From Aureimonas ureilytica (GTDB lineage: Bacteria > Pseudomonadota > Alphaproteobacteria > Rhizobiales > Rhizobiaceae): a DNA stretch of 64,000 nt. A model generated the notes under the pieces. It was given only the letters and a program-made list of their open reading frames with translations, made no database searches and was not told where the DNA came from. A program made the translations under genes and the position numbers. The number at the start of each line of letters is the position of its first letter. The stretch's first letter is position 1. Where the stretch lies: contig NZ_LDQA01000021.1 of assembly GCF_001475935.1 (NCBI RefSeq), positions 147,556 through 211,555 of the forward strand, in the 5' to 3' direction. Below are positions 18,002 to 25,961 of the stretch, piece by piece.

Positions 18002-18492
18002 TGAGCGGATTGTCCGTCAGGCGTGCCGGATACCGATCGCTTGGGCTGAGACTTTCACGGCTCCGTTGCGAGGACGATGCTCGCGCGATGGGTTGGGGAG
18101 AGAAGAGCCGGCTGCGATGGGGGCCATTGTGCTTCAGCCCCGACCAAGAGGGAGGAGGGGGTGGAGCACAGGCGCCATCTCGTCCCGATCGGCCGGGCCT
18201 TGCCTATCGCGGTCACAGCGCGGGCCACCAAGCGTCGTGAGCTGGCAGATCGGAGGTAGGGCCCTTGTGCCGTGACAACAGGCTTGGGGGGGGCGCTGGA
18301 GCAAAGTGGTGGACGTATCCCGTCGGGGTTGAAGAGCCTGCGCTCCACACCGATGAGCAGGGACTTATACAAAGCAAAGCCAATGTCATCCGCTTGAGGG
18401 AAAGCGGCGAGGGCTCTCGTCGGCGAATCGACACCGACCTGCGCCGATGTCTCGAAGCGGTCGACGGCTTGGTTCGTAGCTGTCTTTTGAAA
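18002..18492. other. Non-coding stretch between chemoreceptor terminator and tRNA-Arg
   Basis: About 490 bp with no convincing gene. The short ORFs here have no recognisable domain, poor starts and lie on both strands together. I see no repeat or insertion element. It could hold the 3' processing region of the tRNA transcript, which runs leftwards. Confidence 0.5.
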
Positions 18493-18615
18493 TGGCGCGC
18501 CCGAAAGGATTCGAACCTCTGACCCCCAGATTCGTAGTCTGGTGCTCTATCCAGCTGAGCTACGGGCGCCGATGAAGCGGGGGAGGCGTTGGCCTCTACC
18601 GTTCGTGAGCGCTTG
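18491..18615. repeat. Duplicated tRNA-Arg segment, copy 1
   Basis: This 125-bp segment holds the tRNA and about 46 bp of its upstream flank (gatgaagcggg, then gaggcgttggcctc and gttcgtgagcgcttg). It recurs at 18927-19050 with one indel and a few changes, showing that the tRNA was duplicated together with its promoter-side flank. Confidence 0.85.
18493..18569 (-). tRNA. tRNA-Arg (anticodon ACG), copy 1
   Basis: On the minus strand a 77-base tRNA runs from 18569 to 18493. The acceptor stem GCGCCCG pairs with CGGGCGC, followed by discriminator G and an encoded CCA. The D arm has GCTC...GAGC, the anticodon stem CCAGA/TCTGG holds the loop CTACGAA with anticodon ACG, and the T arm carries TTCGAAT. 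A34 would be deaminated to inosine by TadA to read CGU, CGC and CGA. The body is identical to the copy at 18929-19005. Confidence 0.96.
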
Positions 18616-18928
18616 ATACATTCGACGCTGATCGAATGCAAGAAGGAAAAGGCGATTCGGACAAGAGAGCGAGTGCGGCGCCCGTCTTCAATGGAAGTCA
18701 TCAGACGAACCACGCGGGTTGAGACATACTGGCTTTGAGGCTCCCTGTCTCATGCCGCCTGACCAACCGATGCCGAAGGGGCGAAACGCCGTCGCAAGAC
18801 CTGCTGCGTCTCCTTGCGGGCACACGGGAACAGGAAGGCAAAGGCGAAGGGTGCGATGTATGGACTACGCCCGACTGGACACGTCTTGCCACGACCCAAT
18901 GTCGGTCAATCTGATGATGTTATGAAAA
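18570..18928. other. Spacer between the two tRNA-Arg genes
   Basis: A 359-bp spacer. The first 46 bp are part of a segment also found upstream of the second tRNA copy (see the repeat entries). The remainder has no convincing ORF, no integrase remnant and no second tRNA. Confidence 0.5.
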
Positions 18929-19050
18929 TGGCGCGCCCGAAAGGATTCGAACCTCTGACCCCCAGATTCGTAGTCTGGTGCTCTATCCAGCTGAGCTACG
19001 GGCGCCGATGAAGCGGGGAGGCGTTGGCCTCGGCCGTTCGTGAGCGCTTG
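18927..19050. repeat. Duplicated tRNA-Arg segment, copy 2
   Basis: Second copy of the tRNA-Arg segment, in the same orientation as the first and starting 436 bp from it. The tRNA body is identical; the flank differs by one missing G and a CTACC/CGGCC change. Sequence outside these limits is unrelated. Confidence 0.85.
18929..19005 (-). tRNA. tRNA-Arg (anticodon ACG), copy 2
   Basis: A 77-base tRNA on the minus strand from 19005 to 18929, identical in every base to the copy at 18493-18569: same GCGCCCG acceptor stem, ACG anticodon, discriminator G and encoded CCA. It lies 436 bp from that copy in tandem orientation. Each copy carries its own upstream flank, so each may have its own promoter. 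Confidence 0.96.
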
Positions 19051-19142
19051 GTAGCCCGCACCTCGGCGGATTGCAAGCGCGTTGTCGGAAGAATGCGAAA
19101 AATCTCTGCAAGTGTCTGAGAGTATTGAAAGATCGGAATTCG

Positions 19143-20585
19143 TCAGGCAAAGCTGCGGGGCAGGTCGATCTCGAATCGCGCGCCAGCGGTCGCGTCGTCC
19201 GAGAGACGGATCGTGCCCCCATGCGCCTGGACGATCTCGGCCGCGATGGCGAGGCCAAGCCCCGTGCCGCCGGCGCGGGTCGATCCACGAAACGCCTGGA
19301 ACAGGTTTTCGCGCGCCCGCGCGCTCACCCCCGGCCCCGTGTCCTCGACGACGATGCGATCACCATTGGGAAGGGCCGTGGCTGAGACGGTGACGCGGCG
19401 CACCACGGCCTCCGCCTCGTCGCTGTCGATCGACTGGATGGCGTTGCGCGCGAGATTGGACAGAACGCGGAAGAACTGCTCGGGGTCGAGGTCGAGTTCC
19501 AGATCGTCGGGCACGCCGTTGACGAGATCCACCGGGCGCTCGGGCGCCGCGCTCTGGCTGTCCAGAACTTCGCCGACCAGCAGACGCAGGTGAACGCGCC
19601 GGCGCTTGGGCTGGCTTTCCGAGGCGCGGCCATAGGCCAGAACCGACTGCGTGTAGTCGAGGGCGCGGTCCAACGAGCGGATGAGGGCAGGGGCGAATCG
19701 CTGGACCTGCGCGTCGGGCAGGGTCGAGAGGCGATCGGAAATCAGCTGCGCGGAGGCGAGAATATTGCGCAGATCGTGATTGATCTTGGAGACGGCGAGG
19801 CCGAGATCGGCGAGATGGCGTTGTTCGCGCAGCGTGCGCGCGAGCGTGGCCTGCATGGCGGCCAGTTCCGTTTCGGCAATGCCGATCTCGTCCTCCCGCG
19901 CGCCGGGGCGGATGACGCGCTCTGGGTCTTCCGGCATTCGCCCGAAGCGCTGCATGGCGGCTACCATGCGCCGGATGGGCCGCAACAGCGAATAGTTCAA
20001 TGCGCCGAACACCAGCGCGCCCACGAAACTCGCGATGGAGAGCGAGAGAAGGAAGATGTTGCGCGAATAAACCAGCATCGCGTGATGCAGCGGGCGCTCG
20101 TTGATCACGATTTCGCCGGACATGCTGCCGTCGCCGATCGGGCCGATCAGGCGAATGAGGCGGTTGCCGCCCGACACCAAGGCTTCGAAGCTCATGCCGA
20201 TCGAGGACGAGGCGTCTTCCTCGCGGAGATCGACCGTGCGGCTGACCGGGCCGAGATCGCTGGCGCGCGCAAGAAGCTTCGTCTCGCCCGGCCGCCTGAT
20301 CGCGACGAGCCGCGCGTCGAGCGCTTCAAGGAGGTCGGCTTCTTGTTCCGGCGTCAGGAGAAGGCCCGCATCACCGAATTGCGCGACGAGCGAGGCGACC
20401 GAGACGGTTTCGAGCTTCGCCTCCAGCCATTCCTGCCGGAAGCGCGCGATGGAGGGCACGAAGATCAGAACTTCCGCCGCCATCACGGCGAGGGCGGTGA
20501 CAGCGAACAGGCGCACCGACAGGCGATGGCGCCAGCGCGGGCGCTCCAAAGGCGCCATATCCGCTTTATCGACGCGATCGATCAT
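19143..20585 (-). CDS. Orphan membrane sensor histidine kinase with HAMP domain
   Basis: A 480-residue kinase. First helix at about 23-45, a periplasmic sensor to about 170, second helix at about 176-200 and a HAMP linker (LRPIRRMVAAMQRFG). The phosphoacceptor box SKINHDLRNILASAQ puts the active His at H270. ATP-binding motifs are NLARNAIQSI (N box), EDTGPGVSARAR and GTGLGLAIAAEIVQAHGG. The C-terminus matches full-length kinases, so it is intact. No response regulator is next to it; the neighbours are tRNA-Arg and, divergently, rpmH. Signal and partner are unknown. Confidence 0.88.
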   Translation of the reverse strand: MIDRVDKADMAPLERPRWRHRLSVRLFAVTALAVMAAEVLIFVPSIARFRQEWLEAKLETVSVASLVAQFGDAGLLLTPEQEADLLEALDARLVAIRRPGETKLLARASDLGPVSRTVDLREEDASSSIGMSFEALVSGGNRLIRLIGPIGDGSMSGEIVINERPLHHAMLVYSRNIFLLSLSIASFVGALVFGALNYSLLRPIRRMVAAMQRFGRMPEDPERVIRPGAREDEIGIAETELAAMQATLARTLREQRHLADLGLAVSKINHDLRNILASAQLISDRLSTLPDAQVQRFAPALIRSLDRALDYTQSVLAYGRASESQPKRRRVHLRLLVGEVLDSQSAAPERPVDLVNGVPDDLELDLDPEQFFRVLSNLARNAIQSIDSDEAEAVVRRVTVSATALPNGDRIVVEDTGPGVSARARENLFQAFRGSTRAGGTGLGLAIAAEIVQAHGGTIRLSDDATAGARFEIDLPRSFA

Positions 20586-20928
20586 GATCCGCTTGAGCTG
20601 CCTTCGTCTTGCGCCATCGCTGACGCTATTCTTACCTTCGGTTTAGAATGGCCGGGCGCGAATGTCACGAAACCGTGCGGAATTGATGATCCCCAGGGAT
20701 TTCGCGCCGGATCGTCACCGAACTGTCGGCGAGTCTCGCTAACGTTGAACGTTAAAGCGGCGGCGAGAGCCCGGCTGCGGATTGACTTTGCGCCCCATCT
20801 GCCGCACAAGGCCGGCCGAAGACCGAATGCTGAGCCGCGAAGGTTTGCCTTTGCCGGCCATCTTGCGCGTTCGACAGATCTTGAACCATTGACGTTGCCA
20901 GAGGCCCGCACGGCGCGGGATATTGACG
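20586..20928. promoter_or_regulatory. Divergent region between the orphan kinase and rpmH
   Basis: A 343-bp region that must hold the rpmH-rnpA promoter and the kinase promoter. A perfect 7-1-7 inverted repeat (TAACGTT-G-AACGTTA, 20740-20754) lies near its middle, with a GAGTC (GANTC-type methylation site) just before it. A TTGACT at about 20782 could be a -35 box, but I see no convincing -10. No small gene is evident. Confidence 0.45.
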
Positions 20929-21063
20929 ATGAAGCGCACTTACCAACCCTCCAAGCTCGTCCGCAAGCGTCGCCACGGCTTCCGTGCCCGTATGGCGACC
21001 GTCGGCGGACGCAATGTGATCGCGGCTCGCCGCGCCCGCGGCCGCAAGCGCCTTTCGGCCTAA
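20929..21063 (+). CDS. rpmH: 50S ribosomal protein L34
   Basis: A 44-residue, very basic protein starting [18 protein letters not shown] and ending GRKRLSA, the full-length L34 sequence of the large ribosomal subunit. The order rpmH-rnpA-yidC that follows is the conserved bacterial arrangement. ATG at 20929 and TAA at 21061-21063 are clear. Confidence 0.98.
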   Translation: MKRTYQPSKLVRKRRHGFRARMATVGGRNVIAARRARGRKRLSA

Positions 21064-21106
21064 GCGGCCGATCAGGCCCGCGAGGGATAGTCCCATCGCC
21101 AGCCGT

Positions 21107-21460
21107 TTGAAGACGCGCGCCGAATTTCTAGCGGTGCGCAAGGGCCGTCGATTGAACGGCCCTTTCTTTTTGATCGAAGCTCTGGACCGGGCCGATGGCG
21201 CGCCGCCGCGCTACGGCCTGACCGTGACGCGCAAGGTCGGCAATGCCGTCGAGCGCAACCGGATCCGCCGCCGCCTGCGCGAGGCGATCCGAACCCGTTG
21301 CGGGGCTGACATGGCGACGGGCTTCGATTATGTGATCGTCGCCCGCCGCGATCTTCTCTCGCTGCCTTTCGAAACGCTGACCGGCGAATTGTCGCGACGT
21401 GTCTCGAAGGTCAAGGCAGCGGAGCGGACGTCGCAAAAGCCCCCTTCGGGAAGTGAATAA
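21107..21460 (+). CDS. rnpA: Ribonuclease P protein component
   Basis: A 117-residue basic protein that assists the RNase P RNA in trimming tRNA 5' ends. The family signature [13 protein letters not shown] is present in [19 protein letters not shown], and the N-terminus has [14 protein letters not shown]. In this family the first residues are usually RLKxRxxF. Here the codons AGC CGT TTG AAG precede the marked start, so initiation is at the TTG at 21107 or a few codons earlier at a non-ATG codon. The stop overlaps the yidC ATG by one base, so the two are coupled. Confidence 0.92.
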   Translation: MKTRAEFLAVRKGRRLNGPFFLIEALDRADGAPPRYGLTVTRKVGNAVERNRIRRRLREAIRTRCGADMATGFDYVIVARRDLLSLPFETLTGELSRRVSKVKAAERTSQKPPSGSE

Positions 21461-23262
21461 TGGAAAACAGCCGCAATTTCCTGATCGCCATGGCGCTTTC
21501 GATCGCCGTATTGATCGGGTGGCAGTTCTTCGTCATCAGTCCGCGCTCGGAGGCGCAGCGTCAATTGGAGCAGTCGCAGCAGGCGACGCTCCAGACGCCG
21601 ACGACTCCGGCCGGAACGGCGCAGGACCCTGCCGTCTCACCCGCCGGGCGCGAAAGCGTGGTGCCCACCTCGCAATCGCCCGAGGTGACAGGCCAGACGC
21701 GCGACACGGCGCTCGCGGCCAATCCCCGCATTCCGATCGACACGCCCTCCGTTTCGGGCTCGATCAACCTTCAGGGCGCGCGGCTCGATGATCTGCGCCT
21801 CAAAGGCTATCACGAGACGGTCAGCGATTCCTCTCCGACCATCGTGCTCCTGTCGCCCGAGACGATCGGCAAGGACGCCTATTTCGCCGAACTCGGCTAT
21901 ACCGGCCAGAACGTCGGCGCCCTTCCGGGGCCGCAGACGCTCTGGACGGCCACGCCCGGCCAGACGCTGACGCCCGCAACGCCGGTCACGCTGACGGCGA
22001 CCAACGGCCAGGGCCTCACCTTCACGCGCACCATCTCGGTGGACGACAAGTTCATGTTCACCATCGAGGATCGGGTGGCGAACACGAGCGGCGCGCCGGT
22101 CGCGGTCTCGTCCTATGGCCGCGTCGTGCGCTTCTCCAAGCCCGAGGTCGCCTCCGCCTATGTCCTGTTCGAAGGGCTGCTTGGCGTCTTCGGCGACGAT
22201 GGCCTGCACGAGGTGAAGTATCACAACATCGAAGAGGAGAAGGAGGCCAATCCGCCCTCCGCTTCGAACGGCTGGCTCGGCATCACCGACAAATACTGGG
22301 CGACGGCGCTGATTCCGCCGCAGAACGACGGCACCTTCCAGCCCCATTTCCGCTATTCGGCCGACGGCCGTTCCTACTACCAGTCCGACTATCTCGAACA
22401 GCCGGTGACGATCGAGCCGGGCGCGACGGTCAGCACCTCCTCGCGCGTCTTCGCGGGCGCCAAGGTCGTGGACGTCATCAACGGCTACGAGCACGATCTC
22501 GGCATTCGCCAGTTCGGCCAGTTGATCGACTGGGGCTGGTTCTACTTCATCACCAAGCCCATGTTCTGGGCGATCGACCATCTCTACACGCTGACGGGCA
22601 ATTTCGGCGTCGCGATCCTCCTCATTACCGTCATTCTCAAACTCTTCTTCTTCCCGCTGGCGTCGAAGAGCTACAAGTCGATGGCCAAGATGAAGACCGT
22701 GCAGCCCAAGCTCACCGAGCTGCGCGAGAAATATGCCGACGACCGCGCCAAGCAGCAGCAGGAGATGATGCGCATCTACAAGGAGGAGAAGATCAACCCG
22801 GCGGCAGGTTGCTGGCCGGTGCTGGTCCAGATCCCCGTGTTCTTCGCGCTCTACAAGGTGCTCTACATCACGATCGAGATGCGGCATGCGCCCTTCTTCG
22901 GCTGGATCCACGATCTCGCCGCGCCCGATCCGACGAGCCTGTTCAACCTGTTCGGCCTGATCCCGATCACGCTGCCGCATCTTCTCATGGTCGGCGTCTG
23001 GCCGATGCTGATGGGCATCACGATGTTCATCCAGATGCGCCTGAACCCGACGCCGCCGGACCCGGCCCAGCAGATGGTGTTCACCTGGATGCCGGTCATC
23101 TTCACCTTCATGATGGCCTCCTTCCCGGCCGGCCTCGTGATCTATTGGACATGGAACAACACGCTCTCGATCACCCAGCAGTCGATCATCATGAAGCGCC
23201 ACGGCGCGAAGATCGAACTCTGGGACAATCTCTCCGGCATGTTCCGCAAGAAAAAAGCCTAA
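21460..23262 (+). CDS. yidC: Membrane protein insertase YidC
   Basis: A 600-residue inner-membrane insertase. The N-terminal helix (LIAMALSIAVLIGWQFFV) is followed by a Gln/Thr-rich linker and the large periplasmic P1 domain (about 90-350). The conserved insertase core of five helices starts at about 365 (WGWFYFITKPMFWAIDHLY), with AGCWPVLVQIPVFFALYKVL and the final helices near WMPVIFTFMMASFPAGLVIYW. Length is normal for Gram-negative YidC. It inserts proteins with or without SecYEG and lies in the standard rpmH-rnpA-yidC order. Confidence 0.97.
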   Translation: MENSRNFLIAMALSIAVLIGWQFFVISPRSEAQRQLEQSQQATLQTPTTPAGTAQDPAVSPAGRESVVPTSQSPEVTGQTRDTALAANPRIPIDTPSVSGSINLQGARLDDLRLKGYHETVSDSSPTIVLLSPETIGKDAYFAELGYTGQNVGALPGPQTLWTATPGQTLTPATPVTLTATNGQGLTFTRTISVDDKFMFTIEDRVANTSGAPVAVSSYGRVVRFSKPEVASAYVLFEGLLGVFGDDGLHEVKYHNIEEEKEANPPSASNGWLGITDKYWATALIPPQNDGTFQPHFRYSADGRSYYQSDYLEQPVTIEPGATVSTSSRVFAGAKVVDVINGYEHDLGIRQFGQLIDWGWFYFITKPMFWAIDHLYTLTGNFGVAILLITVILKLFFFPLASKSYKSMAKMKTVQPKLTELREKYADDRAKQQQEMMRIYKEEKINPAAGCWPVLVQIPVFFALYKVLYITIEMRHAPFFGWIHDLAAPDPTSLFNLFGLIPITLPHLLMVGVWPMLMGITMFIQMRLNPTPPDPAQQMVFTWMPVIFTFMMASFPAGLVIYWTWNNTLSITQQSIIMKRHGAKIELWDNLSGMFRKKKA

Positions 23263-23293
23263 CGAGCACACGAGTGTTCGATTGCTAACGCGA

Positions 23294-23320
23294 GCCGCCG
23301 GTGAGAGCCGGCGGCTTTTC
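23294..23320 (+). terminator. Rho-independent terminator after yidC
   Basis: A perfect 8-bp stem (GCCGCCGG 23294-23301, CCGGCGGC 23308-23315) with a 6-base loop TGAGAG, followed by TTTTCTCTT. It ends the rpmH-rnpA-yidC unit 32 bp after the stop. Confidence 0.85.
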
Positions 23321-23392
23321 TCTTGAGAGCGCGGGGCCTGATGCATCAGGCCGGATTGGACCCGACGCCCCCGGCCATGATAGGCAGGACCC

Positions 23393-24034
23393 ATGCTGTC
23401 CGGTCCCGACCCCCTGGCGATCCATCCCGCGCCCGCGCACCAGCGAATGGTGTTCCTGAAAAACGTGGTTACCGATCCCAAGATCGAGATCGGCGACTAC
23501 ACCTATTACGACGACCCCGAGAACGCGCTGCTCTTTGCCTCGCGCAACGTGCTGCACCATTACGACTTCCTGGGCGACAAGCTGCGCATCGGGCGCTTCT
23601 GCGCCATCGCCACCGGCGCGCGCTTCATCATGAACGGCGCGAACCACGCCATGACCGGCTTCTCCACCTATCCGTTCAACATCTTCGGGAATGGATGGGA
23701 GGAAGGCTTCGACATCGCCACCATCACCGCCGGCCTGCGCGGCGACACGGTGATCGGCAACGATGTCTGGATCGGCGCGGAAGCGGTGATCATGCCGGGC
23801 GTCACGATCGGCGACGGCGCGATCATCGGCGCCTTCAGCGTGGTGACGCGCGATGTCGCGCCCTATGCCATCGTCGCGGGAAATCCGGCGGTGGAGCGCC
23901 GCCGTCGCTTCGAGCCCGAACTCGTGGAGCGCCTTCTGCGCGTCGCCTGGTGGAACTGGCCGGTCGAGCGCATCACGAAACATCTGGCAGCCATTCGCGG
24001 CGCCGACATCGACGCCCTGGAGCGAGCCGAATGA
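23393..24034 (+). CDS. CatB-type hexapeptide-repeat O-acetyltransferase
   Basis: A 213-residue enzyme of the left-handed beta-helix acetyltransferase family (xenobiotic/Vat-CatB group). The hexapeptide ladder runs through [54 protein letters not shown] and AIVAGNPA. The catalytic His is probably in [15 protein letters not shown]. It would transfer acetyl from acetyl-CoA to a hydroxyl of a sugar or drug; the substrate is not clear and calling it a resistance gene is not justified. Its stop overlaps the engB ATG (ATGA), so they are coupled. Confidence 0.88.
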   Translation: MLSGPDPLAIHPAPAHQRMVFLKNVVTDPKIEIGDYTYYDDPENALLFASRNVLHHYDFLGDKLRIGRFCAIATGARFIMNGANHAMTGFSTYPFNIFGNGWEEGFDIATITAGLRGDTVIGNDVWIGAEAVIMPGVTIGDGAIIGAFSVVTRDVAPYAIVAGNPAVERRRRFEPELVERLLRVAWWNWPVERITKHLAAIRGADIDALERAE

Positions 24035-24708
24035 GCGAGACACACGCAAGCGACACCCCTCAACCGAACGAAGACCAGCGTCTGTTCTTCGCACGCCCCT
24101 GGGTCTTCATCCGCGGCGTGCCGGCCATGAAGTTCCTGCCGCCCGAAGGCCCGCCCGAGGTCGCCTTCGCCGGGCGTTCCAATGTCGGCAAGTCGTCGCT
24201 GATCAACGGCATCGTCGGCCAGAAGGGCTTGGCGCGCACGTCCAACACGCCGGGCCGCACGCAGGAGCTCAACTATTTCGTGCCGGACGGCTACTCGGGG
24301 GAGGGGGCGGACCTGCCGCCCATCGCCATCGTGGACATGCCCGGCTACGGCTATGCCAAGGCGCCCAAGGAACAGGTCGATGCCTGGACCAAGCTCGTCT
24401 TCGACTATCTGCGCGGGCGTGCGACGCTGAAGCGTGTCTTCGTGCTGATCGACTCGCGCCATGGCATCAAGAAGAACGATCTCGAAGTCATGTCGCTGCT
24501 CGACAAGGCGGCCGTCTCCTATCAGATCGTCCTGACCAAGGCCGACAAGATTTCCGCGCTAGCCCTGCCCAAGCTCGAGGCGGCGACGCGCGAACTGATC
24601 CGCAAGCGCCCCGCAGCCTATCCGACGATCATCTCCACTTCGTCGGAAAAGGGCTTCGGCATGGATGACATCCAGGCTGAGATCGCGAATTTCGCGTTGA
24701 ACGGCTGA
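24031..24708 (+). CDS. engB: Ribosome biogenesis GTP-binding protein EngB/YsxC
   Basis: A 225-residue GTPase needed for large-subunit assembly in most bacteria. The G1 loop is [11 protein letters not shown]2 is TPGRTQ, G3 is DMPGYGYA and G4 is TKADK, with STSSEKG as G5. The ATG at 24031 overlaps the acetyltransferase stop; the longer open frame to 23323 is shadow of that gene. It converges on the NUDIX gene with only three bases between the two stops. Confidence 0.95.
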   Translation: MSETHASDTPQPNEDQRLFFARPWVFIRGVPAMKFLPPEGPPEVAFAGRSNVGKSSLINGIVGQKGLARTSNTPGRTQELNYFVPDGYSGEGADLPPIAIVDMPGYGYAKAPKEQVDAWTKLVFDYLRGRATLKRVFVLIDSRHGIKKNDLEVMSLLDKAAVSYQIVLTKADKISALALPKLEAATRELIRKRPAAYPTIISTSSEKGFGMDDIQAEIANFALNG

Positions 24709-24711
24709 CCC

Positions 24712-25164
24712 TTAGCCGAAGGAGTGGTTCATCAGAAACGGCAGGAGCGCGCCTGGAAAGAGCCTGGGCTCGCCGCGCGCCAAAGCCTCGATTTCGAACC
24801 AGCGCGCGGTGCAGAGCGTCCCGTCCCCCTCGGGATAGATGACGCCGCCATCGGTCGGAATGTTGCAGTCGAGAAGCCGGATCGGCGCGGCAAACAGGAA
24901 TTCGTGGCGGGTCTCGCCATCCTTCTCGTAGAGACTCTCAAAAACCGTCCAGTCCCCAGTGATCTCGATGCGGGTATCGAGTTCCTCTCGGAACTCGCGC
25001 GCGAGCGCGTCCTCGCGCGTTTCGCCATATTCGATGGAGCCGCCGAGCGGGCGCACGCCGCGCAGGCGCCCCAGATCGTCCGTCACCTCGAAGGCCAGAA
25101 GGCGCCCGTCCTGGAAGGCGAGGCCGATCACCTTGGTCTTGATGCGTTTGCGCCGACCCGCCAT
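24712..25164 (-). CDS. NUDIX hydrolase
   Basis: A 150-residue hydrolase. The NUDIX box is GGSIEYGETREDALAREFREEL, with the metal-binding REFREE core. The family hydrolyses a nucleoside diphosphate linked to another group; the true substrate is unknown, and the close relatives I recall are general housekeeping enzymes. Start ATG 25164 is chosen because the open frame beyond it crosses the TetR gene as shadow. Two bases separate it from the TetR stop, so it is probably the second gene of that minus-strand unit. Confidence 0.88.
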   Translation of the reverse strand: MAGRRKRIKTKVIGLAFQDGRLLAFEVTDDLGRLRGVRPLGGSIEYGETREDALAREFREELDTRIEITGDWTVFESLYEKDGETRHEFLFAAPIRLLDCNIPTDGGVIYPEGDGTLCTARWFEIEALARGEPRLFPGALLPFLMNHSFG

Positions 25165-25166
25165 CC

Positions 25167-25826
25167 TCAAGCCTCCACGCCGTAGCCGGCCATGAACAGC
25201 CGGACGCCGGAGGCGACCACCTGCCGGATTTCGTCCGGCGTCGGGTCGGGCGCTTGGTCGTCGAAGAAGCGCCGGCGCAGAAGGCCGGCAGTGGCGAGCT
25301 CTATGAATTGCGCGGCCGCCATGGCGGTATCCTCGATCCGCAGCGTTCCGGCCTCGCAGGCGCGGTCGAGATAGGCGGTCAGCAGGGCATGGCCACGTTG
25401 CGGGCCGTGACGGTAGAAATCGCGCCCGAGCTGGGGCATTCGGCTGGCGACGGCGATCACCGTGCGCTTGGCGTGCATGGCCTCCGCGCACAGGACGATC
25501 TCGGCGAGCCGCGTGCCGAAGCGCGTCAGCGTGTCGGCCGGATGCTCGGTTTCCACCAGAAGCGCTTCGACTTCCGAGAAATAGCGGTCGCGCTCCTGAT
25601 CGATCAGAGCGGCGAACAGCTCCTCCTTGGAGCGGAAATAGACGTAGAGCGTCGATTTCGACACGCCCGATTCGCGCGTGACATCGTTCATCGAGGCCGC
25701 GTCGAAGCCCATGCGCACGAAGGCGCGGCGCGCGCCTTCGAGGATCTGTCGCCGCTTGGCGGGATCTTCGCCGGCGGGGCAGCGGCCATCAACCGGATGG
25801 GACGACGGAGAAGCGGCGAGGCTCAT
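25167..25826 (-). CDS. TetR/AcrR-family repressor of the EmrAB pump
   Basis: A 219-residue regulator. The helix-turn-helix lies at about 27-72, with RRQILEGARRAF and the recognition segment ESGVSKSTLYVYFRSKEELF. The C-terminal ligand domain is the AefR/AcrR-type with LCAEAMHAKRTVIAVASRMP. It is divergent from emrA; the 135-bp gap holds a perfect 11-1-11 inverted repeat that is the likely operator. Repression of the efflux genes, relieved by a pump substrate, is the standard logic for this arrangement (inference). Confidence 0.92.
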   Translation of the reverse strand: MSLAASPSSHPVDGRCPAGEDPAKRRQILEGARRAFVRMGFDAASMNDVTRESGVSKSTLYVYFRSKEELFAALIDQERDRYFSEVEALLVETEHPADTLTRFGTRLAEIVLCAEAMHAKRTVIAVASRMPQLGRDFYRHGPQRGHALLTAYLDRACEAGTLRIEDTAMAAAQFIELATAGLLRRRFFDDQAPDPTPDEIRQVVASGVRLFMAGYGVEA

Positions 25827-25924
25827 GAGAGCGGTCCTTCGCGGTATTTTAAGCGTGACGGATTATTTTGAAAAGCAACCCGCCTGCCAGCTTGAAATGC
25901 CTATGGATCACGGTTATGTCAACG

Positions 25925-25947
25925 TCGAACCGAACGGTTCGGTTCGA
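25925..25947. promoter_or_regulatory. TetR operator (11-1-11 inverted repeat) before emrA
   Basis: TCGAACCGAAC, a central G, then GTTCGGTTCGA form a perfect inverted repeat ending 14 bp before the emrA ATG. The size and symmetry are what a TetR-family dimer binds, and it lies between the tetR and emrA starts. Binding would block initiation or early elongation of emrA. Confidence 0.8.
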
Positions 25948-25961
25948 TTGGGGTTTCAAAG

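Noticed and set aside
18213..18713. 166-residue frame containing VAQLDRAPDYESGG and RFESFRARH
   Set aside because: These peptides are a well-known false product of reading a tRNA gene; they coincide with tRNA-Arg copy 1.
20739..20755. Possible CtrA site (TTAA-N7-TTAA) before rpmH
   Set aside because: The spacing is nine, and the left half reads CTAA; the 7-1-7 palindrome explains the bases better.
21637..23481. 614-residue frame opposite yidC
   Set aside because: Repeated His/Asp/Arg-rich composition typical of an antisense frame; yidC is certain.
23393..24034. CatB-type protein as a chloramphenicol or streptogramin resistance gene
   Set aside because: The fold family is broad, and the gene is coupled to engB in a housekeeping setting; nothing shows a drug as substrate.
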